Shown: one piece after another, positions 1 through 9,896 of the stretch
How positions within the stretch are numbered: position 1 is the stretch's first letter
How the letters are laid out: every line of letters starts with the position of its first letter
Assembly: GCA_037126765.1 (NCBI GenBank)
Contig: JBBCBC010000016.1
Coordinates: 14,248,728-14,312,727, forward strand
Length of the DNA stretch: 64,000 nt
Source of the DNA: Stenogyne calaminthoides
Lineage: Eukaryota > Streptophyta > Magnoliopsida > Lamiales > Lamiaceae
Direction: 5' to 3'
The notes under the pieces: generated by a model
Seen by the model: the letters and a program-made list of their open reading frames with translations, nothing else
What the model was told of the DNA's origin: nothing
The model's database searches: none
Translations under genes and position numbers: made by a program

Positions 1-1707
1 CGCCAACAACGACATGCAAATAAAACCACATAAAAAGTCCTAGCATGCGGAATTCTAGAAGTTTACGTAAACGTACCCGTTGGAGAGACGGTCTGAGACA
101 GGCAGGATCAGGTAACAGCTACCAACCAAAAGTCCTTCTCAAGTATTCCCACAGTCATCGCTCAATAACCCGGTGGGAGGTTCTCCAATGAACGATTTAT
201 AAAACAAAGGAAAAATAAAATTGTTGCACCACCTTTGTGAATTTCTAATATTTCCAACACATGGAATTGGTGTGGGGATGAATGAATTCATTCCCTATTT
301 ATAAGAGGGGTTTTCGAAAATTTTGGGTCCCAAAATTAGGGTTGGAAAGATCTTTTCTTGTTCTCCAAGAAATCTTGAATATATCTCATATATTCTTCTT
401 TCCATGTGTATTTTCCCACAAAAATCTCACACCCTTATTTCCCCATAATTTTCAAAAATTGTAGTAAAGATTTGCAAGATTGGATATTTCTTGAATTTAT
501 GAGATATTCTTATATTCCAAGAATACATATCTTTTTCCATAAAATCTTTCCAAGAAAATCTTTATTCCCTTTCTTATACTCATTATTTTCGAAAATCTCA
601 TAAAGAAGGCCAAGTGGGAGATTTTCTTGAATTTATGAGATAATCTTGTATTCCAAGAATACTTACATCCTTTCCATAAAATCTTTTCAAGAAAAATTCT
701 TCTCCCTCTTTTTTTCTATTTTTTCGAAAATTTGAAGAAATATTAGGCAACAAAATTTATTTTATTTTAAGCACCTTTTATTTATTGGACTATAATTTGG
801 GTTACTTGAGGGGCCTTTAGGAGAATTAAGATGGACCTTCCAATGGACTTCTGAATTCCAATATTGAGCCACAATATAATTCAGCCCATTAATATTAATT
901 AATACCACTATATAATTAATATTACACTATCCAATCTTAACCCATATTACGGTAATATGGCTCCCGGTTATTATTTCCCGTGTTTAAGATTATTTAGTCC
1001 ACTAATTAATTAAGCAACTGAAAAGCTTTAAGTAAGAACATCTCAACTTTATTATCCATACCGGAAAATTAATTCCACTTGCAAGATTTGGTATGATAAA
1101 GGTTCCGAGCCCACCAAGGGGACCAATCACGCAAGACTTTTGCAAGCACACAATTCTCTGTATTAATCTTAGCAACCGTCGTACAATTAATATTATTGCC
1201 CAAGATATAGGGTATCAAAGTCTCAATGATTCTCTTTCCATTTATAAGTCAAAGCAATAATTACTAATCGCACACGGTCCTTATTAAGTGACAGAGATTA
1301 AGAAATTAACAACCACTGAGGTCTAACTCTTCATCCCTTAAGTCAGTGCGAATGAGTTTATCCTCTCTGTAGGTCCACTTCAGCACATCGAATGCACTAG
1401 TGTAATCTCTTGGTCAAGACAAGTCAATCTGAGACTTACACATCAACTTCTACCAATAGACTGTTCGGGTCTATCTAAGTTCTGAAACACGCACTAGTTC
1501 ACAAGGGACTGTTAACGTGATCTTATGTGATCTGGTATCACCACGTTAACTACAATGTAACATGTGCTTTATGAACGGTTTGCAATAAATATATATAACA
1601 TTCAATCATATTTAAAGCAACAGTGATAAATAATTTATTTCAGTAAATAAGTGTTTAATACATAGGTTATACAAAGTAAAAGCATACTTTCACGTATAAC
1701 CCCAGCA
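1..1707 (-). mobile_element. Long LTR fragment, left end outside window
   Basis: About 250-1707 matches 60770-62228 in the same orientation, with shared blocks around the leaf-like AT-rich text near 350-700, 780-1030 and 1420-1700. The minus-strand start is TGCTGGGGTTATAC at 1707; the related copy starts TGTTGGGATTATAC at 62228. It abruptly interrupts a LINE RT reading frame at 1708, as expected for an inserted LTR. The other end lies before position 1, so whether this is a solo LTR or the edge of a full element cannot be seen. No coding domain is present. The short ORFs at 282-603 lie in low-complexity A/T sequence and I do not regard them as genes. The superfamily is unknown. Confidence 0.7.
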
Positions 1708-2600
1708 TAATGCACCCCAAAACTCCTGCCATTGACTCCAATCTTCTTCTCTCAATATTTATACCTGCCAAACTGCATTTGTTGTAGTTGGTCTTGAGTC
1801 CTAACAACAGCTTAAAATTTCTCAACAGTCTTCTGATAGCCCAAGCATTTTGAACATTATCGGTTCCCATGAATATAGTGTCGTCAACATACTGTAAATG
1901 GAAAACCAACACTCTATCCGAGCCGATCCTTTCCGCCTCCAGGAGTCCTTCCTTTACTGCTTTCGATGTCATCAGACTTAATCCTTCGGCTACGAGCAAG
2001 TATAAGAATGGGGATAATGGATCTCCTTGACGTAGGCCTCTCTCCAATTTGAACTCACCTGAAGGGCTTCCGTTCACTAAAATTGATGCATGATCACTTG
2101 ACACACATTCAAGGATCCATCTCCTCCATTACTCACAGAAGTTGAATCTATTCATCATATGATCAAGGAAGCTCCAATCCACCGAATCATAAGCCTTGGC
2201 AAAATCGATCTTGAAGAAGATTCTCTTCAATTTTCTTCTTTTGGCCTCCTCAATTGCTTCGTTTAGTATCACCACTCCATCCAATATGTTCCTCTTTCCC
2301 ACAAAAGCACTCTGGTTATTGGATATGAGCTGGTCCAGAACTGTACTCAACCTAGAAGCCAAGATTTTTGCGAGGAATTTGTATGCACGTCCTATTAGTG
2401 AAATAGGTCTGAAGTCCGATAAACATGAAATATCTTCCTTCTTTGGTATGAGTACAATGAAAGTAGGGTTGAGCCCTCTGACCAATTTCCCATTCTTGTG
2501 GAAATCACTTAGCATGTGAGTGAAGTCATCTTTGATAGTTGCCCAGCATTCTTTGATGAATTTGAAGTTAAAGCCGTCGGGACCCGGGCTTTTTGAGCTA
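1708..2600 (-). pseudogene. LINE (L1-type) reverse transcriptase relic
   Basis: On the minus strand, 2600 down to about 2129 encodes the start of a non-LTR RT: KSPGPDGF, then FRPISLIGRAYKFLAKILASR, QSAFVGKRNILD and the catalytic-region block FFKIDFAKAYDSVDW. A frameshift near 2110-2130 moves the frame. The protein then continues with LVNGSPSGEFKLERGLRQGD PLSPFL, and QYVDDTIF supplies the Asp-Asp pair (alanine is more usual than valine before DD in this group). The frame ends at GVLGC, where the LTR begins at 1707. The N-terminal endonuclease is absent because the 5' side stops at the tandem repeat from 2601. It is a dead fragment, about one third of a normal LINE ORF2. Confidence 0.85.
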
Positions 2601-2960
2601 TCACTAATAAAGTGTGGTACGTGGTGAATTAATGGTGGTACGGGCTTCAATAAAGTGTGGTACGGGCTAAAAAATGGTGGTACAAGGTGAATTAATGGTA
2701 GTACGGGCTTAAATAAAATGTGGTACGAGTTGAATTAATGGTGGTACGGGCTTCAATAAAAGTGTGGTACGAGTGAAAAAATAAAAGTACGAGCTTAAAT
2801 AAAATGTGGTACGAGGTGAATTAATGGTGATACGACCTCAATAATGTGTGGTACAGAGTAAATTAATGGTGATACACCCTTAATAAAGTGTGGTACAAGG
2901 TGAATTAATGGTGGTACGAACTTAATAAAATATGGTACGGGATGAATTAATATTTGAGTA
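2601..2960. repeat. Imperfect ~42-bp tandem repeat built on GTGGTAC
   Basis: The segment consists of about eight degenerate units that alternate two half-motifs: AATAAAGTGTGGTACGAGG, then TGAATTAATGGTGGTACGGG. Single units vary by substitutions and short deletions (for example a shortened unit near 2765-2800). It abuts the LINE RT at its KSPGPDG motif, so the LINE reading frame runs into the repeat. No coding function is visible. Confidence 0.85.
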
Positions 2961-3171
2961 CGGTGTATTATTAGAATGTTGATTGGATGAGGGAGAGAGA
3001 AAATTGTTCTAATTTTTAGGAGAAAAGACCGCTGATACTTTTTTAAGAATGCTACTGTTTTTTTTTACTATTTTATTTAATTCTTTTAGTTAATTAAATA
3101 AGGGTATAAGAGTCTAAATAATATTTCTCTTGGCTAGAAAATAACAAATTGAAATTTAATGACATAAAAGA
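2961..3171. other. AT-rich, no feature recognised
   Basis: Short AT-rich sequence with homopolymer T runs. I see no coding or repeat structure beyond low complexity. Confidence 0.5.
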
Positions 3172-3292
3172 TTTTTTTTTAAAGGTAAAAATGAATTTCA
3201 TTAACCGAGTACAAGGGGTACTCGAACCCAAAGCACTTACAAATTACAGTTTAGTCGGGATACACTCTAGCGGATGGACGTCCCAACTATGA
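3172..3292 (-). mobile_element. SINE-like tRNA-derived retroposon
   Basis: On the minus strand a box-A-like CCGCTAGAGTGTATCC (3273-3258) is followed about 30 bp later by a near-perfect box B, GGGTTCGAGT (3229-3220). After it come TTAATGAAATTCATTTTTACC and a nine-residue A tail (plus-strand T run 3172-3180). Order, spacing and the terminal A tract fit a Pol III-transcribed SINE. I could not find a convincing target-site duplication. Confidence 0.5.
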
Positions 3293-4367
3293 AAATGATA
3301 TTTACTTTTACATTGGTCTATTTATAACTCTATCCCTAATAAATAATAAAGTGAGTTTATTTTGAGTTTTCTTGTATGATATGTTTTAATTTTATGTTAA
3401 ATTAATATGTAAAAATAGATGAACTTATATTATATATTTCACTATATTTTTGAGTCTACACTTTAATTTTAGTACTTTAGCATGCTCTCAATACTTATGA
3501 ATAATACGGCGATGTAGTATATATTTAGTAAAGCAGTTATAATGGGTGTGGGAGATAAAAAATCAATATTTTTCCGTGCCACACTCAATTTCTCATTTTT
3601 CATTTTTGATCTGTCTCGTACTTATTTTCTCCTTCCATAAATGATAATAAAATAACATTACTTTTTACAATTATATCCTCTCAAATATCTCAAAAATAAC
3701 ATTTCATGACATTACTTTATACACACTAAGAACCATTTTATCCACTTATCTTCTTTAATAATAAAGTAGAAAGATCTACAATACCCTCAACTAAAACCCA
3801 CTTTATTCCTCAAATACCAATAAATATTTTTTACATTAAATAACTTATAAAAAGTAAATGAGAAATTAAGTGTAGGATGGATAGAGTATAATAATAATTA
3901 ATACAATATTATTTATATATTATTATTCCACACATGAATTTGATAATATCACAAGCACTCTTTTGCGATATTATACAAATCAAGATTTGTTCAATATGCC
4001 TTAAAATAGTCATGCTTTTATCTTCTTCCTCCCTACCATTTGTACTTCTAATTTTTCTTTGTGCAAACGTTTTTTTTCTTTCAAATTTTCATATTCTTGT
4101 TAGTGTTTCTCATCTTAGACTTCGATTAAATATGATTTTTTTTCTTATTATGTTCTTCATCTCTTTAATTTTTTTTTCCGTATTTTGTACTAATTTTGTT
4201 CATATACTAACATCTCTTTCTCCATGTAGTAACGCATTTTTTCGTGTAGTAATATGTATGTGTTCATATAATAACACATTTTCAATATTTTACATGTGTT
4301 AGTACAGGGATACATAAAGGACAAATATGTAAAAGAATTTCAATATTAGAGAGTATACAATTACAAA
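3293..4367. other. AT-rich intergenic sequence
   Basis: No supported gene. An open frame at 3934-4302 (122 codons, very rich in Phe/Ile/Leu/Ser) comes from T-rich low-complexity DNA and shows no domain motif. Confidence 0.5.
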
Positions 4368-4374
4368 GAGAATG

Positions 4375-4471
4375 CGTTTTTTTTTTATCGAACAAATAGT
4401 GACTTGAACCCATGACCTCACGACATAGGTAATGGTGTTATAACCACTTGAGTTATTCCACTTCACCGGAT
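4375..4471 (-). mobile_element. Short SINE with 7-bp target-site duplication
   Basis: On the minus strand a box-A-like TAACTCAAGTGGTTA (4455-4441) and a box B GGGTTCAAGTC (4411-4401) lie about 30 bp apart. They are followed by a ten-residue A tail (plus-strand T run 4377-4386). The element is flanked by the direct repeat GAGAATG at 4368-4374 and 4472-4478. Length is about 97 bp. This combination of internal promoter, A tail and flanking duplication is diagnostic of a SINE insertion; the family is not named here. Confidence 0.75.
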
Positions 4472-4500
4472 GAGAATGAGTTATTAATGTTTTACTTAGC

Positions 4501-4680
4501 TTGAATCCTTCTTTTAGTGTTTCTTCGGTGAGTCGTAATGTCAATTTATTGGTACATTCTCTTGCTAGGGCGTCTTGTCATTTTGACACCCCTCATTATT
4601 TTGTTGAGCTTCTGAATTTAGTGGAAGACCTTCCTAACATTTGTCATTCTTGTACCTACATTTCATCCACACCTATAAAT
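4501..4680 (+). pseudogene. RNase H-like C-terminal relic (LINE or domesticated RVT_3)
   Basis: The plus-strand frame reads SRNVNLLVHSLARASCHFD and then PHYFVELLNLVEDLP. This matches the usual last helix of plant RNase H-like (RVT_3) domains, where NxxAHxLAR is followed by a hydrophobic segment before the stop. Here AH is replaced by VH. Nothing upstream in frame provides the catalytic acidic residues, so this is only the tail of a LINE-type ORF2, or of a solitary RVT_3 gene copy. It lies just downstream of the SINE insertion. Confidence 0.5.
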
Positions 4681-4919
4681 ACTTATAAAATATATTATTA
4701 TTCTTCTCAATATATCACACTTTATTACTATTCTCAATATAATATAATAATACAATATCAATTATTATTAAACATTGATTTGACATAAAGTTAAATCCCA
4801 CCATACTCAAATCCCAAAACAAACACATACATTTATTATTCATCAATGATTTTAAATTTCTGGATTCTAAAACCTTTACTTGCTCCGCACACTTAAATCC
4901 CAAAACAAACGCAACCTTA

Positions 4920-5264
4920 AGGTATGTTCGTTTCGGGCTTATAGTTGAGGTGGGAAATCCGGACTTTGAAGTCCTAGTATTTTAAAATCTTGATGAATAG
5001 TTAAAATGTATATTTGTTATAAGATTTTATAGGGTAGAATGGTGGAAAAGATGATTGATGTGATATTATTATATTATTTTGAGTATATTGGGAGAATAAA
5101 AAGTAAATTATGTGAGTGTATTGGGAGAATAAAATGTAGAGTAATAGTGGGTTATGAGGTAGAGTAGGGTTAATAGAATTTCAAAATCCTTACTTAAAGT
5201 CTCAAAATAAATGGGGGTTTGAGATTATAAAGTCCGTCGGAATAGTCGCGAAACGAATATACCC
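4920..5264. mobile_element. 345-bp TIR element with TTA target duplication
   Basis: The left end AGGTATGTTCGTTTCG pairs with the right end CGAAACGAATATACCC as a 16-bp terminal inverted repeat (14 of 16 matching). TTA flanks both sides (4917-4919 and 5265-5267). There is no ORF. TTA duplications and small size are typical of PIF/Harbinger-related MITEs. A neighbouring stretch (4793-4915) repeats an AAATCCCAAAACAAAC motif and may be a remnant of a related element. Confidence 0.75.
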
Positions 5265-5267
5265 TTA

Positions 5268-6195
5268 GGATTTTAAAAAAGTATAAACATTTCTCTTCCA
5301 TCATTTCACTATTTCTCGGCCAATAATTATTTATTATCTACTTTATTTTAAAATTAAAACAACACATGTAACTATAATTAGGACAATCATTCCCCTAGCA
5401 TATCCCTTTCAGTTAGGGATACAGAGAAAAAGAAAATTATAATTTTATTGAAAAATTTAAACCAAACGTTGTTAGATATATAATATAGTGCATGAATTTG
5501 TTATAGTCAGTCATCGTCGTAATAAAATAATTGAAAAATATATTAAAGGTCATACATATGTTTAATTTTTTTCTATAATAAATAAGAATAGTTGGGATAT
5601 TGAATGTCATAGCTCAAAGTTTCGTCTACCGCCACTGGCTCATAACTCATTGCCTACCTTCTATTTATATCAAAGCAAATTTATTCATCTTCGTAAAAAG
5701 AAGTGGGCAAAGATTTATTCATCTTAGATGCTGTCAGATAGAAAATGATAGCTCGGTCATGGGACAACACAGCAAGTTCGAAAATCAAAGAAGGGGTTCG
5801 ATGCAACATGTGATAACTCCTTCGATATTTGGCAAGTATCATAAGTGAAGTCATTTTTTCCCTTTTAATGTCATTATATGGATATTATATTTTAGGCTAA
5901 GTCTTAGTATTATCAGGTGAAACTGCACTCTATAGTCTTTTTAAAATACAACTTATTTAACTTATTTAGATATATAACTTGTTTACACTAAAACATGTAG
6001 TTATTACTATTAATATATAAAATAAATTGCACGTTTTAATATAAATAAATTGTATATTTTAATGCAACAATTTGTATGTTTTTAAAATACACTATAGAAT
6101 GTACAGTATCATCCTATATTTTAGTTATATCATTATTTTATAAATATATATGTTTCAAGTTATTAGTTTTTAATGTGCAGAATTACTTTGGTGGG
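5268..6195. other. AT-rich sequence, no gene supported
   Basis: An 82-codon frame at 5600-5848 is the only less AT-biased piece. It shows no recognisable domain, splice pattern or conserved motif. The rest is low-complexity A/T. Confidence 0.45.
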
Positions 6196-6198
6196 TTA

Positions 6199-7045
6199 GA
6201 CCATCTCCAGCAGTTGGTTCTATCCTGGAGTCAATTCAGCACTACTCTATTATACAGTCAGCATAATATTTCCAGTGGTTTACACTACTTTTTGCACTAA
6301 AACAGAATATTCCATAATAATTCTTTATTAACTGATTTTTATTTTATTATTATGCTATAATTATTTATAATTATAATATACTTTTACACTAGTTTTAATA
6401 TAAATAATAAAACAATAATTTTTTTATATTTAAAAGTTTAACTAAATTTAGAAAATATGTATCCTTCATAAATATTCATGCAAATTAAAATTAAAAATTC
6501 ATCATAATATTTCAAGAGAAATTAAATTACAATGGAAATTTAAATTACGACGGAAATTTAAATTACAACAAAAATATAAATAACGAAACGATATACACTA
6601 ATCGTACTTATTATTGTAATGTTTATATCATTTTATTATGCAGTTTTACGTGATCTTTCGATTAAAGTATATTATTTTAATTCATTGCACATTATTTTTT
6701 TAATTACTTTATAATTTAAACTACAATGCTAATTTATTTTTTACTAATTGTGATGAAAAAATAGGTGAAATTTATAATGTTAAATAAAAAAATTGAATTA
6801 CTAACGTTGCATGATATTGCATAACTAAAAAGAATGCACTACCAACAAATTGTAAAATTAAATTAAAGAATTAAAAAAATTAAAAATGATAAATACAGCA
6901 TATAGCGCTACTCTTCAGCTGCGCTATATTTAATGTTGGACTGCTCCAATATAGAGCAAGACTCTATTATAGAGTTGATTTAAAGTAGCTGCTGGAGAAG
7001 AAATTATAGAGTAAAACTCTATAATAGAGTCTGTTGGAGATGCTT
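6199..7045. mobile_element. 847-bp TIR element with TTA target duplication
   Basis: The left end GACCATCTCCAGCAG is inverted at the right end as CTGTTGGAGATGCTT (12 of 15 pairing). TTA flanks both sides (6196-6198 and 7046-7048). Subterminal ACTCTATTAT-type motifs are repeated in inverted orientation near both ends (6240-6260; 6960-7030). The inside is extremely AT-rich with no transposase frame. This fits a non-autonomous PIF/Harbinger-like element. Confidence 0.7.
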
Positions 7046-7048
7046 TTA

Positions 7049-7493
7049 TTAGTTCTTACTGCAAAGCTTGAAGTGTTAACCAATTGAAATTCAAAATTTA
7101 AGCTACTTAGGAGCAAATGCGATTTTGGTGTTGAAGATGAAAGTTTTCGTCATGGTAAAGTTGAAGAAGGTTTTACACTAAATCTATGATATTTTTACAA
7201 ATTTGTATGTTATATTTTTTAAATCATAGATTTTGCAGTTCTTCTTCTTGTTCATAGTGGAAATGAGGGCGACTAATATATTTTGGGGAGCAGGGTAGTA
7301 ATTTCCTTTTGTTGTTATAAGGAAACTCTAAAATAGTTTTGTACTTTCTAGAATTATCTACTACTCGGTATATTGTAGTTGCGGTTAAGTTTTACATACA
7401 TTCAGGTGCACTGTGCATTTATAGTGCATTTTAGAACTATACAATTTGTTATACTCAAATATGCATTTTGTTTATATTAAAATATCCAGATAA
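7049..7493. other. Intergenic sequence, nothing recognised
   Basis: No ORF, repeat or motif that I can support. Confidence 0.4.
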
Positions 7494-7604
7494 TCATAAC
7501 ATACCGAACATTTCGATATACCGAAAATTTTGATAAATTTGATATTTTTCGGCACGGTAAACTCGATATACCGGTGTATTCGGTATATTTCCCACCCCTA
7601 GATA
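7494..7604 (-). mobile_element. hAT-like MITE end (remnant)
   Basis: The minus strand begins CTAGGGGTGGGAAATATACC and continues with repeated ATACCGA/CGGTATA words. TAGGGGTG with downstream ACCGAA repeats is a familiar end of non-autonomous hAT elements in plants, and a second one occurs at 36016-36215. The opposite end is not recognisable. Confidence 0.35.
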
Positions 7605-7823
7605 AAATATTCTGGAATTTTTAATAATTAAACCCTCCGTTCCATCATTTGCTTGGGTGCAAAGAAACTTCCGTTTAAATGAATTAGAAGTCATCTATGC
7701 TAACAAATTCTTGGGAGCGTTCGACCTAAAGTTTTCCCTCAAAAGGGATAATTTTTTTTCATTTTAGGTTTATATGATATAGATTTACAAATTAATTATC
7801 GGATAAATTTTAAGAAATTAAAA

Positions 7824-7829
<6 letters not shown>

Positions 7830-7871
<42 letters not shown>
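7830..7871. repeat. (TA)n microsatellite
   Basis: Uninterrupted alternating T and A for about 40 bp. Confidence 0.95.
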
Positions 7872-7873
<2 letters not shown>

Positions 7874-8334
7874 GTTCTATTTTACAAATAAAATGTAAAA
7901 TTAGATGAGTTCAATGAGAAAGACCACTTGCAGGGATAAATCTGGGGGTGGGGGTTGACAGACGCCACCTTGGAATTTTAAAATTAATTTTATAATATAT
8001 ATAAAAATATATATTTATACTTTAAATTATAAAATTTTATCATTTCACCTCACTTGAGATATTAAGATTTTGACACCTTTATTTAACAGAAAATTTCGTC
8101 TCACTTAGCATGATATCTTGGATCCATCCTTGACCGCATGCACCCACCTAAATTCGTCCATGTTCATGATCATCTTTTCAACCAAAACGTTAATTTAAAG
8201 TGGTGTCAAGGCTTAGACCGTCTCATTATACAGTAATACTTTTTAAGTAAGATTTTTTTGTTTTAAAAGTAATAATAGTAGAATGTATATACGTTTACAA
8301 ATAAAGAAAATATTACGATATATTAACATTAACA
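7872..8334. other. Intergenic sequence left of the large Copia element
   Basis: AT-rich with no supported coding content. It ends with TACAG (8335-8339), the left copy of the target-site duplication of the next element. Confidence 0.5.
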
Positions 8335-8339
8335 TACAG

Positions 8340-9760
8340 TGTTGAAAAATTTGTAGTTTTGATGGAAGTTCCAAAACAGTTGTAATAGGACCAGTCGGGC
8401 CTGTTAGTCGACTGATGATGTGTTAGAAAACCAGCTGAACATGTTAGACAACTAATGAATTAGACTAGATCACATATTGAGGGGAAACTCAATATGTATA
8501 GGCTAAGATCAGAAGCGTAGATTAGAAGCGAAGATCAGAAGACCTATTCTATGAGGACATCAGCAGAGTCGATAGGTTGAAGCTAAGACAACCATATCAA
8601 AAGACTCAAGGTTACTGATCAGTTGTGTACTAATCAGATCAAGCTAAGTCAGAAAAGTGGTAAGCATATCTATTTATCCAAGGCATACGATGTCTATCAG
8701 ACCAGAAGAATGTTTACACTGGTGGCTTTACAAGGCGCCGAATAAGTGTACTTGTTAGCCACTAAGAGGTTGACACGTATGTACGAATCTGACAATTGCA
8801 GGATATGGCGTATCAGGGCAAACAACTAGAAAGGATAAAATTGCACGAAGAAGGCATGGCCTTCCTGAGCACGTCAACTCAAGCCTGCAAGCTACCTAAA
8901 ATAGACTGAGATTCAAATTGATTTCCAACGGCTCTTTGATTTCAAGGCCTATAAATATAAGATCAACCTTCATAGTAAGGTTACGGAAACTATACAAGTT
9001 CAACCTCAAAGCAAGATTTCCGCACGAAGAACACAATTTAAGATTTATTCTAAGTGTTCATTCCATAAAGTTCTTAGCATAGAATTCTTATCATCTAGAT
9101 TTAGGCTACCCAAATACTAGGATATAATTCCAGTTGGAACATACAAATCTTATACCCAAACCCACAAAGTTAGGTTAAGTTTGTTTAAGCAAGATTTCAG
9201 ACTAGGGTTTATAGTTTCTGATTTCTGGGATTGTTGAGTGAGAACTCTTGAAACATTTGCTATATTGTGTTGGACTAACACATTAAACTAAGTCCAGATT
9301 GGTTAAGTGAGTGCCCCTGCTGATAGGGAAGAGTGGACGTAGGACGAGTTGTCCGAACCACTATAAATCTTGTGTGATTTATCTAGTTTACACTCTTAGC
9401 ACACTACCTGCTTTATATTCCATGCATGTTCTGAGTCTGGTTCAGATTTGCACCAAGCAACTGATCTGATCAGTTTGACACCTTTGTCATCTAATCTAAA
9501 ACAAATTACTCAGAATCTGGTTTGAGTAAAACTGGTTTTTCACACGGATTAACTTATCTTCCGCACAAACAGTTGAGCTAATAGAGCCGAACTGATCTGC
9601 TTCCAAGCTGTCTGTAAGTCGGATATCAGTCCGTACTGATTCACTTGCACTCTGATCAGACATACTTGCTTATCCACACCTGATCTCACAAAAGTTTTAG
9701 AAGTCTATTCACCCCTCCCCTCTAGACTTCTACCCTCACGAAACCCGTACGGAACCTACA
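8340..9760 (+). repeat. 5' LTR of the Sirevirus-like element
   Basis: It matches 20078-21488 nearly throughout, with scattered substitutions and short indels (for example around 8395-8415 and 8510-8530). It starts TGTTG, ends CTACA and contains several TGATCA palindromes (8616, 9467, 9653). A TATA-like TATAAATATAAG at 8951-8962 is a reasonable promoter candidate, about 800 bp before the LTR end. Confidence 0.95.
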
Positions 9761-9762
9761 AG

Positions 9763-9776
9763 TGGTATCAGAGTCG
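9763..9776 (+). promoter_or_regulatory. Primer-binding site (initiator Met-tRNA)
   Basis: TGGTATCAGAGTCG two bases after the LTR end matches the 3' end of plant initiator methionine tRNA (TGGTATCAGAGC) except near its end. Confidence 0.85.
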
Positions 9777-9896
9777 GGGTTCTTCCGACCACTGGCTTTG
9801 AATATCATCGATTCTTGAGGAAGAATCTTTGTGGTCACTTGAACTGATCTTGAAAAATCCATTTTTAAATCTCATTATCTTCAAATTCACGTAAGC

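Noticed and set aside
282..603. Two overlapping ORFs of 60-65 codons
   Set aside because: They lie inside an LTR whose relative at 60800-61100 does not keep the frame; Phe/Ile-rich low-complexity text.
3934..4302. 122-codon hydrophobic ORF that might be a membrane protein
   Set aside because: The hydrophobicity comes from T-rich DNA. No start context, motif or neighbour supports expression.
4387..4460. tRNA gene
   Set aside because: Box A and B are present, but no cloverleaf acceptor stem or anticodon arm fits. The A tail and target duplication identify a SINE.
5600..5848. 82-codon ORF in a less AT-rich patch
   Set aside because: No recognisable domain, no splice pattern and no repeat relationship; left as unassigned.
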